A stretch of DNA of 64,000 bases from Martinezella tropici (GTDB taxonomy: Bacteria > Pseudomonadota > Alphaproteobacteria > Rhizobiales > Rhizobiaceae): NCBI RefSeq assembly GCF_008370325.1, contig NZ_VNIP01000003.1, positions 553,580-617,579 of the forward strand. Reading direction: 5' to 3'. Under the pieces are notes generated by a model that ran no database searches, was not told the DNA's origin, and saw only the letters and a program-made list of their open reading frames with translations. How positions within the stretch are numbered: the stretch's first letter is position 1; each line of letters begins with the position of its first letter. A program made the translations under genes and the position numbers. Shown here one piece after another: positions 18,327 through 26,714 of this stretch.

Positions 18327-18374
18327 TTGACATAATGAGCATGAGGATCAATTATTAAATCGAACCGGTTCGAT
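18327..18374 (+). promoter_or_regulatory. Promoter and LacI operator of the fucosidase operon
   Basis: A TTGACA -35 box at 18327-18332 is followed after 17 bp by AATTAT (18350-18355). The perfect 16 bp palindrome ATCGAACCGGTTCGAT spans 18359-18374, just after the -10 box and over the expected +1. Its central CG dyad is characteristic of LacI-family operators. A repressor bound there would block initiation directly. The AGGAGG ribosome-binding site is at 18390-18395. Confidence 0.85.
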
Positions 18375-18400
18375 AAAGTCTTAACACTTAGGAGGATAGT

Positions 18401-19720
18401 GTGAGCGACGCAGCAATCAGTGGCGGCCAGAATGTGGCCGACGGCAAGGCATGGTTTGGACACGACCGCTTCGGCATGTTTATCCATTTCGGACTTTACG
18501 CCCTCGGCGCACGTCACGAATGGCTGAAGAACCGCGAGGAGTTCACCACCGAGGCCTATCAGAAGTATTTCGACAATTTCGACCCCGACCTTTACGACGC
18601 CCGCGAATGGGCACGCCGCGCTCGCGAGGCCGGCATGAAATATGTCGTTCTGACCGCGAAGCACCATGAAGGCTTCTGCCTGTGGGACAGCAAAGTCACC
18701 GAATACAAGGTCACCAACACACCCTATGGCAAGGACCTGATCGGGCCTTATGTCGAAGCGCTTCGCGCCGAGGGGTTGAAGATCGGCTTCTATTATTCGT
18801 TGCTCGACTGGCACCATCCGGATTTCCCGATCGACGGACATCACCCGCAGCGCAATCACCCCGACGCCGCCAAGCTCAATGAGGGCCGCGACGTCAGGCG
18901 CTACGCGAAGTACATGCGAGATCAGGTGACCGAGCTTTTGACGAGCTTCGGCAAGATCGACGTCATCTGGTTCGATTTCAGCTATCCTCACCGCGTCTAC
19001 AAGGGCTTGCCCGGCAAGGGCCGCGCCGATTGGGAAAGCGACGACCTCATGAAGCTGGTGCGCCAGCTACAGCCCGATATCATCGTCGGCGACCGCCTCG
19101 ATCTGCCGCGCGATGCGGATCACATGCCCGAACTCGTCACGCCGGAGCAATATACGCCGCGCGTGGCTCCGACAGTTGCGGGCCTGCCGGTGCGATGGGA
19201 AGCTTGCCACACCTTCAGCGGCTCATGGGGCTATTATCGCGACGAGGCCAGCTGGAAGGATGCCGGCCAGCTCATCAACATCCTGGTCGACACGGTCTCG
19301 CTCGGCGGCAATCTGCTGATGAATGTCGGCCCGACCGGCCGCGGCACCTTCGACGCCCGCGCCATCAAGGCGCTCGACACCTATGGCGAATGGCTGCGGC
19401 TGAACGGCCGTGCGATCTATGGCGCAGGACCTTCGACCTACAAGGCGCCAAACGGATGCCGCTTCACCCAGAAGGGCACTCGGCTCTACCTGCATATACA
19501 GACCTGGCCCTTCCGCCACATCCATATCGAAGGACTGGGGCGCAAGGTCAAATATGCCCAGTTCCTGCACGATGCCAGCGAGCTTCATTGGCTCGACCCG
19601 GATGCAGACGTCGACTCCAATGTCGGCGTCGCCGTCGGAGAGGGCATTTTGACCCTGGAACTGCCGGTGCTCAAGCCTGACGTCGTGGCCCCGGTCATCG
19701 AACTGACCCTCAAGGATTAA
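18401..19720 (+). CDS. Alpha-L-fucosidase, glycoside hydrolase family 29
   Basis: 439 residues, starting with GTG 5 nt after AGGAGG. GH29 blocks are clear: FGMFIHFGLYALGARHEW (~24-41), KYVVLTAKHHEGFCLWDS (~80-97) and KIDVIWFDFSYP (~185), where the Asp of WFDF is the expected nucleophile. NILVDTVSLGGNLLMNVGP (~290) closes the barrel. There is no signal peptide, so it should act in the cytoplasm on short fucosylated sugars brought in by the ABC importer encoded downstream. It is the first gene of the operon controlled by the divergent LacI protein. Confidence 0.94.
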   Translation: MSDAAISGGQNVADGKAWFGHDRFGMFIHFGLYALGARHEWLKNREEFTTEAYQKYFDNFDPDLYDAREWARRAREAGMKYVVLTAKHHEGFCLWDSKVTEYKVTNTPYGKDLIGPYVEALRAEGLKIGFYYSLLDWHHPDFPIDGHHPQRNHPDAAKLNEGRDVRRYAKYMRDQVTELLTSFGKIDVIWFDFSYPHRVYKGLPGKGRADWESDDLMKLVRQLQPDIIVGDRLDLPRDADHMPELVTPEQYTPRVAPTVAGLPVRWEACHTFSGSWGYYRDEASWKDAGQLINILVDTVSLGGNLLMNVGPTGRGTFDARAIKALDTYGEWLRLNGRAIYGAGPSTYKAPNGCRFTQKGTRLYLHIQTWPFRHIHIEGLGRKVKYAQFLHDASELHWLDPDADVDSNVGVAVGEGILTLELPVLKPDVVAPVIELTLKD

Positions 19721-19748
19721 GGAGAGAGTCCAGCCGCCCTGTGCCGTC

Positions 19749-20534
19749 GTGAGCCGCGAAACCGAACTCATTACCGCGATGACCCCGTTGATCGCCGATC
19801 TGGCGGAAGACGGCGACGGCGCCGTCGCCTTGGCCGGCTCGCGTGGCAAGGGGTGGTCGGATGCGCAATCGGATTTCGACTTTAGGGTTTATGCCGACGC
19901 CTATCGCGGACCAGAGGTCCGGCAGACTGCGGCGTGGCGGCGTTTCGATGCAGCGCTGCGAGGCTGGCAGGCCGAAGGCATCCGCATGGACGGCATCTGG
20001 ATGCGGCGGTACGCCGGCGTGCAGCGCGACCTGGAGTCCTGGCTTGGCGGCATCATCGTGCCCAAAAGCTTCGAATGGACGATCTGGGGCTATCACCTGC
20101 CGACGGATCTTGCCAATCAGCAGATCATCGCCGATCCGCGGGGCCTGCTCGCCGGCTGGAAGCGGCAGCTGATGCAGTATCCGGAAGCGCTGCGGACCTC
20201 GGTTCTCAGCCAGTACATGGATATTCTGCGCTACTGGGCCAGGGATTATCACTATGAGAGCAAGGTCGTTCGCCGCGATCTCGTTTTTCTCGTCGGGCTG
20301 ACCGGCAAGCTTGCCAACGCCATCCTGCAGACCGTCTTTGCCTTCAACCGGGTCTATTTTCCGGGCGATGGCTGGAACCTGCCCATGGCAGCCGAACTCG
20401 AGCGGCTGCCGCCAGATTTCCTCCAGCGGATGACCGCCATTCTGGAGCCGGGACAGGATCCGGACACTTGGCGGCGCCAGCGAACGGAGCTGATCAGCCT
20501 GATCGCCGACCTGGAGGCCATGATCGCGGCTTGA
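19749..20534 (+). CDS. Nucleotidyltransferase-fold protein (DUF4037-like)
   Basis: 261 residues from the GTG at 19749, the only reasonable start although the AAGGAGAG lies ~21 nt upstream. Residues ~29-46 (AGSRGKGWSDAQSDFDFR) carry the nucleotidyltransferase signature GS-x9-SDxD with both metal-binding Asp residues, followed by an alpha-helical domain like that of DUF4037/aminoglycoside-nucleotidyltransferase relatives. It would transfer a nucleotide to a small molecule or protein. It sits between the fucosidase and the sugar-binding protein, 28 bp after the former, which is unusual for a sugar catabolic operon. Whether it acts on a sugar or is an antibiotic-type enzyme cannot be told. Confidence 0.72.
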   Translation: MSRETELITAMTPLIADLAEDGDGAVALAGSRGKGWSDAQSDFDFRVYADAYRGPEVRQTAAWRRFDAALRGWQAEGIRMDGIWMRRYAGVQRDLESWLGGIIVPKSFEWTIWGYHLPTDLANQQIIADPRGLLAGWKRQLMQYPEALRTSVLSQYMDILRYWARDYHYESKVVRRDLVFLVGLTGKLANAILQTVFAFNRVYFPGDGWNLPMAAELERLPPDFLQRMTAILEPGQDPDTWRRQRTELISLIADLEAMIAA

Positions 20535-20621
20535 ACGAGCCGCAAGACCAAGCCGGAGGGGAGCGTCCGGACAAGTGATGAACGTCACTGCAAACAAAGT
20601 CATTCAGGAGGAGGAACCATC

Positions 20622-21836
20622 ATGAAACGTTCACTGATCTTTGCCGCCGCCCTTGCGGCGTGTTCACTACCCGGCATCGGCGCTAAGGCGCAGAATGCCG
20701 CCGTGACCCTGACCTGGCAGATGTGGGGCGAACCGAACGATGCGCAACTCTGGCAGCAGCTGGCCGATCTCGTTAACAAGCAATATCCCGACATCAAGGT
20801 CAAGCTGCAGCTTTCGGGCTGGACTGACTATTGGACACGCCTTCCGGTTCTGGCGGCCTCGGGACAGGTCGCCGACATTGTTTCGATGCAGTCGATGCGC
20901 ATGCCGAATTTCTATTCGATCCTGGTGCCCCTCGACGATTACGTGAAGAATAGCGATGTGAAGGTAGGGGATTTCGAGACATCGATCATGTCCGGGCTCT
21001 CTTTTGACGGCAAGCTCTATGCGCTGCCCTACGACGTCGGCCCATGGATGATCTTCTACAATCGCGACAAGTTCGCCGCCGCCGGCTTGAAGGAGCCTGC
21101 CAAGGACTGGACATTCGACGATTTCAAGGCCGACGCCAAGGCGCTGACCAAGGACGGAACTTACGGCTACGGCACCCAAGGCTTCGATTTCATCGCCGGC
21201 CCCGTCGCGCTCGGTGCGGATTATTTCAATGCCGACAATGAATTCGACCTCACCAATGCCGGCTTTGTCGATGCCTTCAGCAAATATGCAGATCTCACCG
21301 CCAAGGACAAACTCTCGCCGGTCTTTGCCTCGGCAGCCGATGCCTCGGCGGCAAGCGGCCGCTTCGCCTCGGGCAATGTCGCCATGTATATCGATGGTCC
21401 CTGGTCGCTGATTACAGGCCAGGCCAATGTCAATTTCAAGATCGGCATCGCACCGCTGCCGCGCAGCACAGGCTCTTCGCGCTTCATCACCGCCGGCTCG
21501 GGCTGGGGTATCTCCGCCGCCAGCCAGCACAAGGATGCCGCCTTCAAAGCTCTGCAGGTACTGTCCGGTCCAAAGGCCGCCGAAATCCTCGGTTCGGCAG
21601 GCCGCGCGCTACCGGCCCGGCTTGCGCAGCAGACCGCATGGTATGACGGCGCGGCCAAGAATGTCAGCGGCACCCGCGATACGCTGCAATATATATTTGC
21701 CCATACCACACCGTTCCGCATCAACGAGAAATGGAACCAGTTCGAGAATCTTGTGATGCAATATGTGCCGCTGGCGCTGACGGGAGACTCCAAACCTGAG
21801 GGCGTGCTTGCCGACATTCAGAGCCAGCTTCCATAA
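20622..21836 (+). CDS. Sugar ABC transporter substrate-binding protein
   Basis: 404 residues with a signal peptide (MKRSLIFAAALAACSLPGIG, cleavage near KAQ at ~24). The mature protein has the cluster-B sugar-binding pattern (WQMWGEPNDAQLWQQLADLV; ALPYDVGPWMIFYNRDKFAA at ~128; GRFASGNVAMYIDGPWSL at ~245), as in MalE/UgpB-type proteins. AGGAGGAGG lies 8 nt before the ATG. Together with the fucosidase it probably recognises a fucosylated oligosaccharide in the periplasm. Confidence 0.93.
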   Translation: MKRSLIFAAALAACSLPGIGAKAQNAAVTLTWQMWGEPNDAQLWQQLADLVNKQYPDIKVKLQLSGWTDYWTRLPVLAASGQVADIVSMQSMRMPNFYSILVPLDDYVKNSDVKVGDFETSIMSGLSFDGKLYALPYDVGPWMIFYNRDKFAAAGLKEPAKDWTFDDFKADAKALTKDGTYGYGTQGFDFIAGPVALGADYFNADNEFDLTNAGFVDAFSKYADLTAKDKLSPVFASAADASAASGRFASGNVAMYIDGPWSLITGQANVNFKIGIAPLPRSTGSSRFITAGSGWGISAASQHKDAAFKALQVLSGPKAAEILGSAGRALPARLAQQTAWYDGAAKNVSGTRDTLQYIFAHTTPFRINEKWNQFENLVMQYVPLALTGDSKPEGVLADIQSQLP

Positions 21837-21909
21837 CCTCGGTCAGCTGGCCGGCCTGCGGCCGAGCTTACGGTTCGACCGCAGCGCCATCGCCGGAAAG
21901 GAGAGGCCC

Positions 21910-22839
21910 ATGATGCTGGGCAAGCACACCGACATGATCGCAAGACCAATTCCACGCACGCGCAAATGGTTCAGAGGCGAGGGATGGACGGCCTTGTTCT
22001 TCCTGCTGCCGGGCCTGATCGGCATCGTCCTGTTTCTCGTCCTGCCCATCCTTGCGTCGATCGCGCTCAGCTTCACCAATTGGCAATTGCTCGGCACGCC
22101 GCGTTTCGTCGGCATTTCCAATTATGTGCGCCTGTTTACGACCGATCCGCAATTCTGGACGGTCTTGCGCAACACCCTCTTCTTCACGGCCGAATATCTG
22201 GTGCTCAATATCGCCATCTCGCTCGGGCTGGCGACCTGGATTTCGAGCTTGAAGATCGGGCAGCGCTGGTTCCGGGTGATCTTCTTTCTTCCGACATTCA
22301 CACCGCTGATTGCGGTTGCCATGGTCTGGATGCTGATCTTTACGAGCGGTGGGCTTTTCGACAGCCTGATGGCCTCACTGTCGCTGCCCTTGTCGGGCGT
22401 TCTCAACGATCGCACGCTCGCCATGCAGGCCGTCGTCCTCACATCGCTCTGGGCCGGCATCGGTTATAATACGGTTCTCTTCAACGCCGCACTCGACATG
22501 GTGCCGGCGACCTATCTCGAAGCGGCGCGGATCGATGGCGCCACGGCCTGGGACCGCTTCTGGAAAATCCGCCTGCCGCTGATCTCGCCGACATTGTTTT
22601 TCGGCACGGTCATGACGGCGATCACGTCGCTGCAGGTCTTCGACCAGATTTTCGTCATGACCAAGGGCGGACCGGGATCGTCGACCGCCACGCTCGGCTA
22701 TGCCATCTACCAACGCGGCTTTCAGAACTTCCAGATGGGTTATGCCTCGGCTATCGCCTGGGTGATGTTCACGCTGATCATGGTGCTGACCGCCCTGCAA
22801 TTCTGGTTCCAGCGCAAATGGGTGCATTATGACGCTTAA
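21910..22839 (+). CDS. Sugar ABC transporter permease (MalF/UgpA type)
   Basis: 309 residues starting at the ATG at 21910, which has GGAAAGGAGAGG upstream; an open frame further 5' overlaps the previous gene and is not credible. Six membrane helices are visible, and the cytoplasmic EAA loop reads EAARIDGATAWDRFWKIRLP (~205). It pairs with the next gene, which overlaps its end by 11 bp. It transports the ligand of the upstream binding protein. Confidence 0.93.
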   Translation: MMLGKHTDMIARPIPRTRKWFRGEGWTALFFLLPGLIGIVLFLVLPILASIALSFTNWQLLGTPRFVGISNYVRLFTTDPQFWTVLRNTLFFTAEYLVLNIAISLGLATWISSLKIGQRWFRVIFFLPTFTPLIAVAMVWMLIFTSGGLFDSLMASLSLPLSGVLNDRTLAMQAVVLTSLWAGIGYNTVLFNAALDMVPATYLEAARIDGATAWDRFWKIRLPLISPTLFFGTVMTAITSLQVFDQIFVMTKGGPGSSTATLGYAIYQRGFQNFQMGYASAIAWVMFTLIMVLTALQFWFQRKWVHYDA

Positions 22840-23683
22840 ATCCGAAACCAGAGCGGGCCGGAAGCTGCTGCTGGATATCGTCAATCACACAGCTCTTACG
22901 CTCGTGGCGATCGCTTTCCTGTTTCCCTTTTTCTGGATGGTCTCGAACGCGGTGCGCTCGAATGCCGAAGTGACGGCGATACCCCCGCGCATCCTGCCGG
23001 AGGTCTTCGAATGGGGTAATTTTGCCGCCGCCTGGACCCGGCTGCCCTTCGGCCGCTTCTTCCTCAACAGCGCCATCATCGCGATCTGCGTGACTGTTAT
23101 CACCGTCATCGTCTCCTGCCTGTCCGGCTATGCCTTTGCGCGGCTGAAATTCAGAGCGCGGGAAACGCTGCTGCTCGGCTATATCGGCACGCTGATGGTG
23201 CCGCCGCTGATGCTTATCATTCCGCTGTTTCTGATCGTCAACAAGCTGGGTCTGGTCAACACCTTCCCCGGCGTGATCCTGCCGATCTCGTTTGGCACCT
23301 TCGGTGCATTTCTGATGCGGCAGTTCTTCCTCTCCATTCCCATGGAGCTCGAGGAGGCGGCAAGGATCGACGGCGCGTCGCGCCTGCGCATCCTCATCAG
23401 CATCATCGTGCCGCTGTCGATGCCGGCGATAGGACTTTTGTCGCTCTTCACTTTCATCGGGCAGTGGAACAACTTCCTCTGGCCGCTGATCGTCATGACC
23501 GGTGCCGACAATGCCACTTTGCCCGTCGGCCTCACCATGTTCCAGACGCAACAGGGCACGCAGTGGAACTACCTGATGGCGGGTGCCACCCTTTCCATGC
23601 TTCCAGGCATCTTCCTCGCGATCATCCTGCAGAAGCTCATCTACAACAGCATCGCCCTCAATGCGGGCATGGGCGGGCGCTGA
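22829..23683 (+). CDS. Sugar ABC transporter permease (MalG/UgpE type)
   Basis: 284 residues, six membrane helices, EAA loop EEAARIDGASRLRILISIIV (~173). It begins within the preceding permease gene (11 bp overlap), indicating coupled translation of the two channel subunits. The C-terminus (ILQKLIYNSIALNAGMGGR) is typical for MalG-type permeases of rhizobia. Confidence 0.93.
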   Translation: MTLKSETRAGRKLLLDIVNHTALTLVAIAFLFPFFWMVSNAVRSNAEVTAIPPRILPEVFEWGNFAAAWTRLPFGRFFLNSAIIAICVTVITVIVSCLSGYAFARLKFRARETLLLGYIGTLMVPPLMLIIPLFLIVNKLGLVNTFPGVILPISFGTFGAFLMRQFFLSIPMELEEAARIDGASRLRILISIIVPLSMPAIGLLSLFTFIGQWNNFLWPLIVMTGADNATLPVGLTMFQTQQGTQWNYLMAGATLSMLPGIFLAIILQKLIYNSIALNAGMGGR

Positions 23684-23713
23684 GGCGCCGGCCGACACTT
23701 TTGGGAGAGATCC

Positions 23714-24781
23714 ATGGCGAAACTGACCATTCGCAACGCCATCAAACGCTACGGCGCGCTCGAAGTGCTGCATGGCGTCTCCGTCGCCGCGCAGGACGGC
23801 GAGTTCGTGGTGCTTGTCGGACCTTCGGGCTGCGGCAAATCCACATTGCTGCGCATGATCGCCGGCCTGGAAGGCATCAGCGATGGCGAGATCGAAATTG
23901 GCGACCACATCGTCAACGATCTCGAACCGAACGAACGCGACATCGCCATGGTGTTCCAGTCCTATGCGCTTTATCCGCATATGACAGTGCGCGACAACAT
24001 GGCCTTTTCGCTGAAGCTCGCTCGGCGCAGCCGCCAAGAGATCGAGCAGAAGGTGAAGGATGCCGCGGCGATCCTCGACCTCGCCGCGCTGCTTGATCGC
24101 TACCCTCGGCAATTGTCGGGCGGGCAGCGCCAGCGCGTAGCGATGGGCCGCGCCATCGTCCGCAACCCCGCGGTCTTCCTCTTCGACGAGCCGCTCTCCA
24201 ATCTCGATGCGAAACTGCGCGTGCAGATGCGTACCGAGATCAAGACGCTCCACCAGCGCCTCGGAACCACCATGGTCTATGTGACGCATGACCAGATGGA
24301 AGCCATGACCATGGCTGACCGCATCGTCGTCATGCGCGGCGGCCACATCGAGCAGATCGGCTCACCGCTTGAAATCTACGACGCGCCGGTCAACAGCTTC
24401 GTCGCCGGCTTTATCGGATCGCCATCGATGAACTTCATCGACGGCCTCGTCGTCGAACGGGGCGGAGCCATGGAATTGCAGGCCGCGGAAAATCTGCATT
24501 GGCCGCTGCCGGAAAGCGCCCGCCGCCATCTCGGCCGATCCGTCCAGCTCGGTATCCGGCCGGAACATATCGCCGTTGATGCGGACGGCGTGCAGGCCAA
24601 GGTGATCATCATCGAGCCGACGGGCTCGGACACGCATCTGCAATTGCGGGCCGGCGCGGAATCGATCGTCGCAGCCGTCAGGGACCGTCCGTCGGTGTCT
24701 CCCGGCCAGCCGATCCAGCTGAGGATCGATCCGGCAAAGGCACATCTGTTCGATCCATCGAATGGCCAGCGCCTGCATTGA
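23714..24781 (+). CDS. Sugar ABC transporter ATP-binding protein (UgpC/MsmX type)
   Basis: 355 residues. Walker [10 protein letters not shown] (~37-45), Q-loop [11 protein letters not shown] (~78), signature [15 protein letters not shown] (~134) and Walker [16 protein letters not shown] (~155) are followed by a C-terminal TOBE/MalK regulatory domain ([10 protein letters not shown] at ~279). It is the last gene of the fucoside operon, 30 bp after the permease. ATPases of this class are sometimes shared between several sugar importers. Confidence 0.94.
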   Translation: MAKLTIRNAIKRYGALEVLHGVSVAAQDGEFVVLVGPSGCGKSTLLRMIAGLEGISDGEIEIGDHIVNDLEPNERDIAMVFQSYALYPHMTVRDNMAFSLKLARRSRQEIEQKVKDAAAILDLAALLDRYPRQLSGGQRQRVAMGRAIVRNPAVFLFDEPLSNLDAKLRVQMRTEIKTLHQRLGTTMVYVTHDQMEAMTMADRIVVMRGGHIEQIGSPLEIYDAPVNSFVAGFIGSPSMNFIDGLVVERGGAMELQAAENLHWPLPESARRHLGRSVQLGIRPEHIAVDADGVQAKVIIIEPTGSDTHLQLRAGAESIVAAVRDRPSVSPGQPIQLRIDPAKAHLFDPSNGQRLH

Positions 24782-24790
24782 GAATGCTTC

Positions 24791-24822
24791 TCCGCTTGAA
24801 GCGGAAGGCTGCTGTGGCAGCC
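24791..24822. terminator. Convergent terminator region with two hairpins
   Basis: Between the convergent ATPase and LLM genes lie two adjacent inverted repeats: TCCGCTTGAAGCGGA (24791-24805) and GGCTGCTGTGGCAGCC (24807-24822, 6 bp stem, TGTG loop). Neither is followed by a long U-tract, so termination may be weak or factor-assisted. Position between convergent genes supports the call. Confidence 0.5.
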
Positions 24823-24854
24823 TCCTCCCCTTAGATCCTCGATCCTCGACGAAT

Positions 24855-25973
24855 TCAAGCCGTCGTATACGGCGTTGAAACCGGCTTGCGAATGCCGGCC
24901 TGCTCCAGCAAAGGAAGAACCCGGTCACGGAAATACGGGAACTCGGCATTATAATCGACAAATGAAATAGTCGTTCCGCTAAAGCCAGCCTTGTAAAGGG
25001 CAAGAATACCCTCAGCGACCTGCTCTGGCGTCCCGACGAGCGGGAAACCGCCATGTCCGGCAGCCATCCGATCCCGGATCAAGGCCAGCAAGTCATGGGG
25101 GAAGGACTGTGCGTGCGCGAATTGCAGGCGCACCAGATTGTCAACAGCCTCCCAGTCCGCATTGTCTTTTCCGAAATACCGGAGATAGTCTCGTGCCTCC
25201 GCTTCTGTCGGTCGGCAGACGACATGGGCGAAGGTAAGGACGCCCAAATTGCGACCGGCGGCTTTGCCTTGCTGTTTCAATTCAGCAATTTCAGTCGTCG
25301 AACGGTCCAAATCTATGGCTGGCGTAAACAGAAAATCGGCATTCCGCACGGCGAAGGCGCGGCCTTGGCCGGAACCAGCAGCATTGAGGATAGGGGCATG
25401 ATACCGAGGGCGGGGATCACCAAGGACATTTTTAAGATGAAAGAACTGTCCGTCATAGTCGAAGGACTGATCTCGCTCCCATAGGCTTTTGACGACATCA
25501 AACCATTCCTCTGCATAGGCATAGCGGCTTTCATGATTGGCGGGTAGATCAAGCCCCAGCGCCTCATATTCCGGCTGGTTCCAACCGGCCACTATGTTGA
25601 GGCCGATCCGGCCTTTACTGATCTGATCGATCGTCGCCATTTGCTTGGCAATGACGACCGGATGGTTCGCAGCCGTGTGAATGGTGGCAAAGACATTGAT
25701 CTTGTTCGTGCTGGCAAGCAAACCCGCTGCCCACGTCATCGTTTCCAGCACATTACCGTGGAAATTGGTGTCACCGCCGTAGCCGATCCACCGGGCGATC
25801 GGCAACATGAAATCAATGCCCGCTTCATCGAGCTGCCGCGCCAGTTTCAGATTGTTGTCCCAGGAATTGACCCAGCGTTCCGGGACCTTGGTGACGCTCA
25901 TGCCGCTGGAGCAATTGCTGGCGAAAGTGCCAAGCAAAAATTGCCCTGCGGCGAACATGGAGTTCTCCGACAT
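24855..25973 (-). CDS. LLM-class flavin-dependent oxidoreductase (monooxygenase)
   Basis: 372 residues, luciferase-like fold, with the family blocks FMLPIARWIGYGGD (~55), WAAGLLASTNKINVF, DQISKGRIGLNIVAGWNQPE (~120) and the late FVDYNAEFPYFRDRVLPLL. It is a paralogue of the enzyme at 4644-5738. It is divergent from a MarR-type regulator with a palindrome between them, so it is probably induced by its own substrate. The substrate is unknown. Relatives oxidise sulfonates, sulfones, pyrimidines or aromatic pollutants. No reductase partner is adjacent. Confidence 0.9.
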   Translation of the reverse strand: MSENSMFAAGQFLLGTFASNCSSGMSVTKVPERWVNSWDNNLKLARQLDEAGIDFMLPIARWIGYGGDTNFHGNVLETMTWAAGLLASTNKINVFATIHTAANHPVVIAKQMATIDQISKGRIGLNIVAGWNQPEYEALGLDLPANHESRYAYAEEWFDVVKSLWERDQSFDYDGQFFHLKNVLGDPRPRYHAPILNAAGSGQGRAFAVRNADFLFTPAIDLDRSTTEIAELKQQGKAAGRNLGVLTFAHVVCRPTEAEARDYLRYFGKDNADWEAVDNLVRLQFAHAQSFPHDLLALIRDRMAAGHGGFPLVGTPEQVAEGILALYKAGFSGTTISFVDYNAEFPYFRDRVLPLLEQAGIRKPVSTPYTTA

Positions 25974-26016
25974 TTCGTTCCCTTTATTTTTTGATATAAT
26001 TTACAATAGAAACTCT

Positions 26017-26032
26017 ATTTGAAACTTCAAAT
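26017..26032. promoter_or_regulatory. Candidate MarR-type operator
   Basis: ATTTGAA-AC-TTCAAAT is a perfect inverted repeat with 7 bp arms and a 2 bp spacer. It lies in the AT-rich 110 bp between the divergent LLM oxidoreductase and the MarR-like gene, about 52 bp before the regulator's ATG. Size and symmetry fit a MarR dimer site. No experimental consensus is available to me. Confidence 0.6.
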
Positions 26033-26084
26033 TTGTCAACGCTCACTATCTTGGCGTCACAGCAACATCCCGCAAAGGAAGCAT

Positions 26085-26642
26085 ATGAGCACCGAAACCG
26101 AAGACCAGAAAAGTCATCCGCGTGGCTTAGATCGAAGCTGGCACCTGGCGCAAACGCCGCTACAAGTGGACCTGACCGAATTGGAATTCGCCCTTATGCG
26201 CGCGTTCGAAGCGTTCGGTCGCTGGCAAACCGAATGCCTGGCTTCGGTCATCGGATTGGCAGCGAGCGGCCCCGAGAACGCCATGCTCCACATAATTCGC
26301 ATGCATGACAGACCCAAATCCATCAAGGATCTTGCCCGCCTGTCCAATCGGGAAGACATCCCGAACATGCAATACAGCTTGAGAAAGCTGGTCGGAGCGG
26401 GACTGGTGGAAAGAAAGGGCAGCGGCCGTTCGGGAGTCACATATTCGGTGACCCAAAAGGGCCGAGATATCACAGACGAATACGCCGCGGTGCGCTCGGC
26501 CCTTCTGGTGAAAGCCGTACAAGGCGTTCCGAACATGGGGCGCCGTTTGGAGGAAGCGTCCAGCACATTGGACCTGATGACTGGTATTTACGAGCACGTG
26601 GCCAGAAGCGCGGCGACACATCGTCGCTTTTCAGAAGACTAG
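26085..26642 (+). CDS. MarR-type winged-helix transcriptional regulator
   Basis: 185 residues from the ATG at 26085, chosen for its AAAGGAAG site; the upstream extension crosses the operator region and lacks a good site. The winged helix is seen in the central part: AMLHIIRMHDRPKSIKDLAR, recognition helix region DIPNMQYSLRKLVGAGLVER and wing GSGRSGVTYSVTQKGRDI. Flanking helices would form the dimer interface. It is divergent from the LLM oxidoreductase and most likely controls it and itself through the palindrome at 26017-26032. Confidence 0.85.
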   Translation: MSTETEDQKSHPRGLDRSWHLAQTPLQVDLTELEFALMRAFEAFGRWQTECLASVIGLAASGPENAMLHIIRMHDRPKSIKDLARLSNREDIPNMQYSLRKLVGAGLVERKGSGRSGVTYSVTQKGRDITDEYAAVRSALLVKAVQGVPNMGRRLEEASSTLDLMTGIYEHVARSAATHRRFSED

Positions 26643-26714
26643 GTTTCGGCTTACGTCCCGCGTTGCGGACGATATCAGGCCGGGTCCATCCGGAATATTT
26701 TGGCCAAGCCCAGG

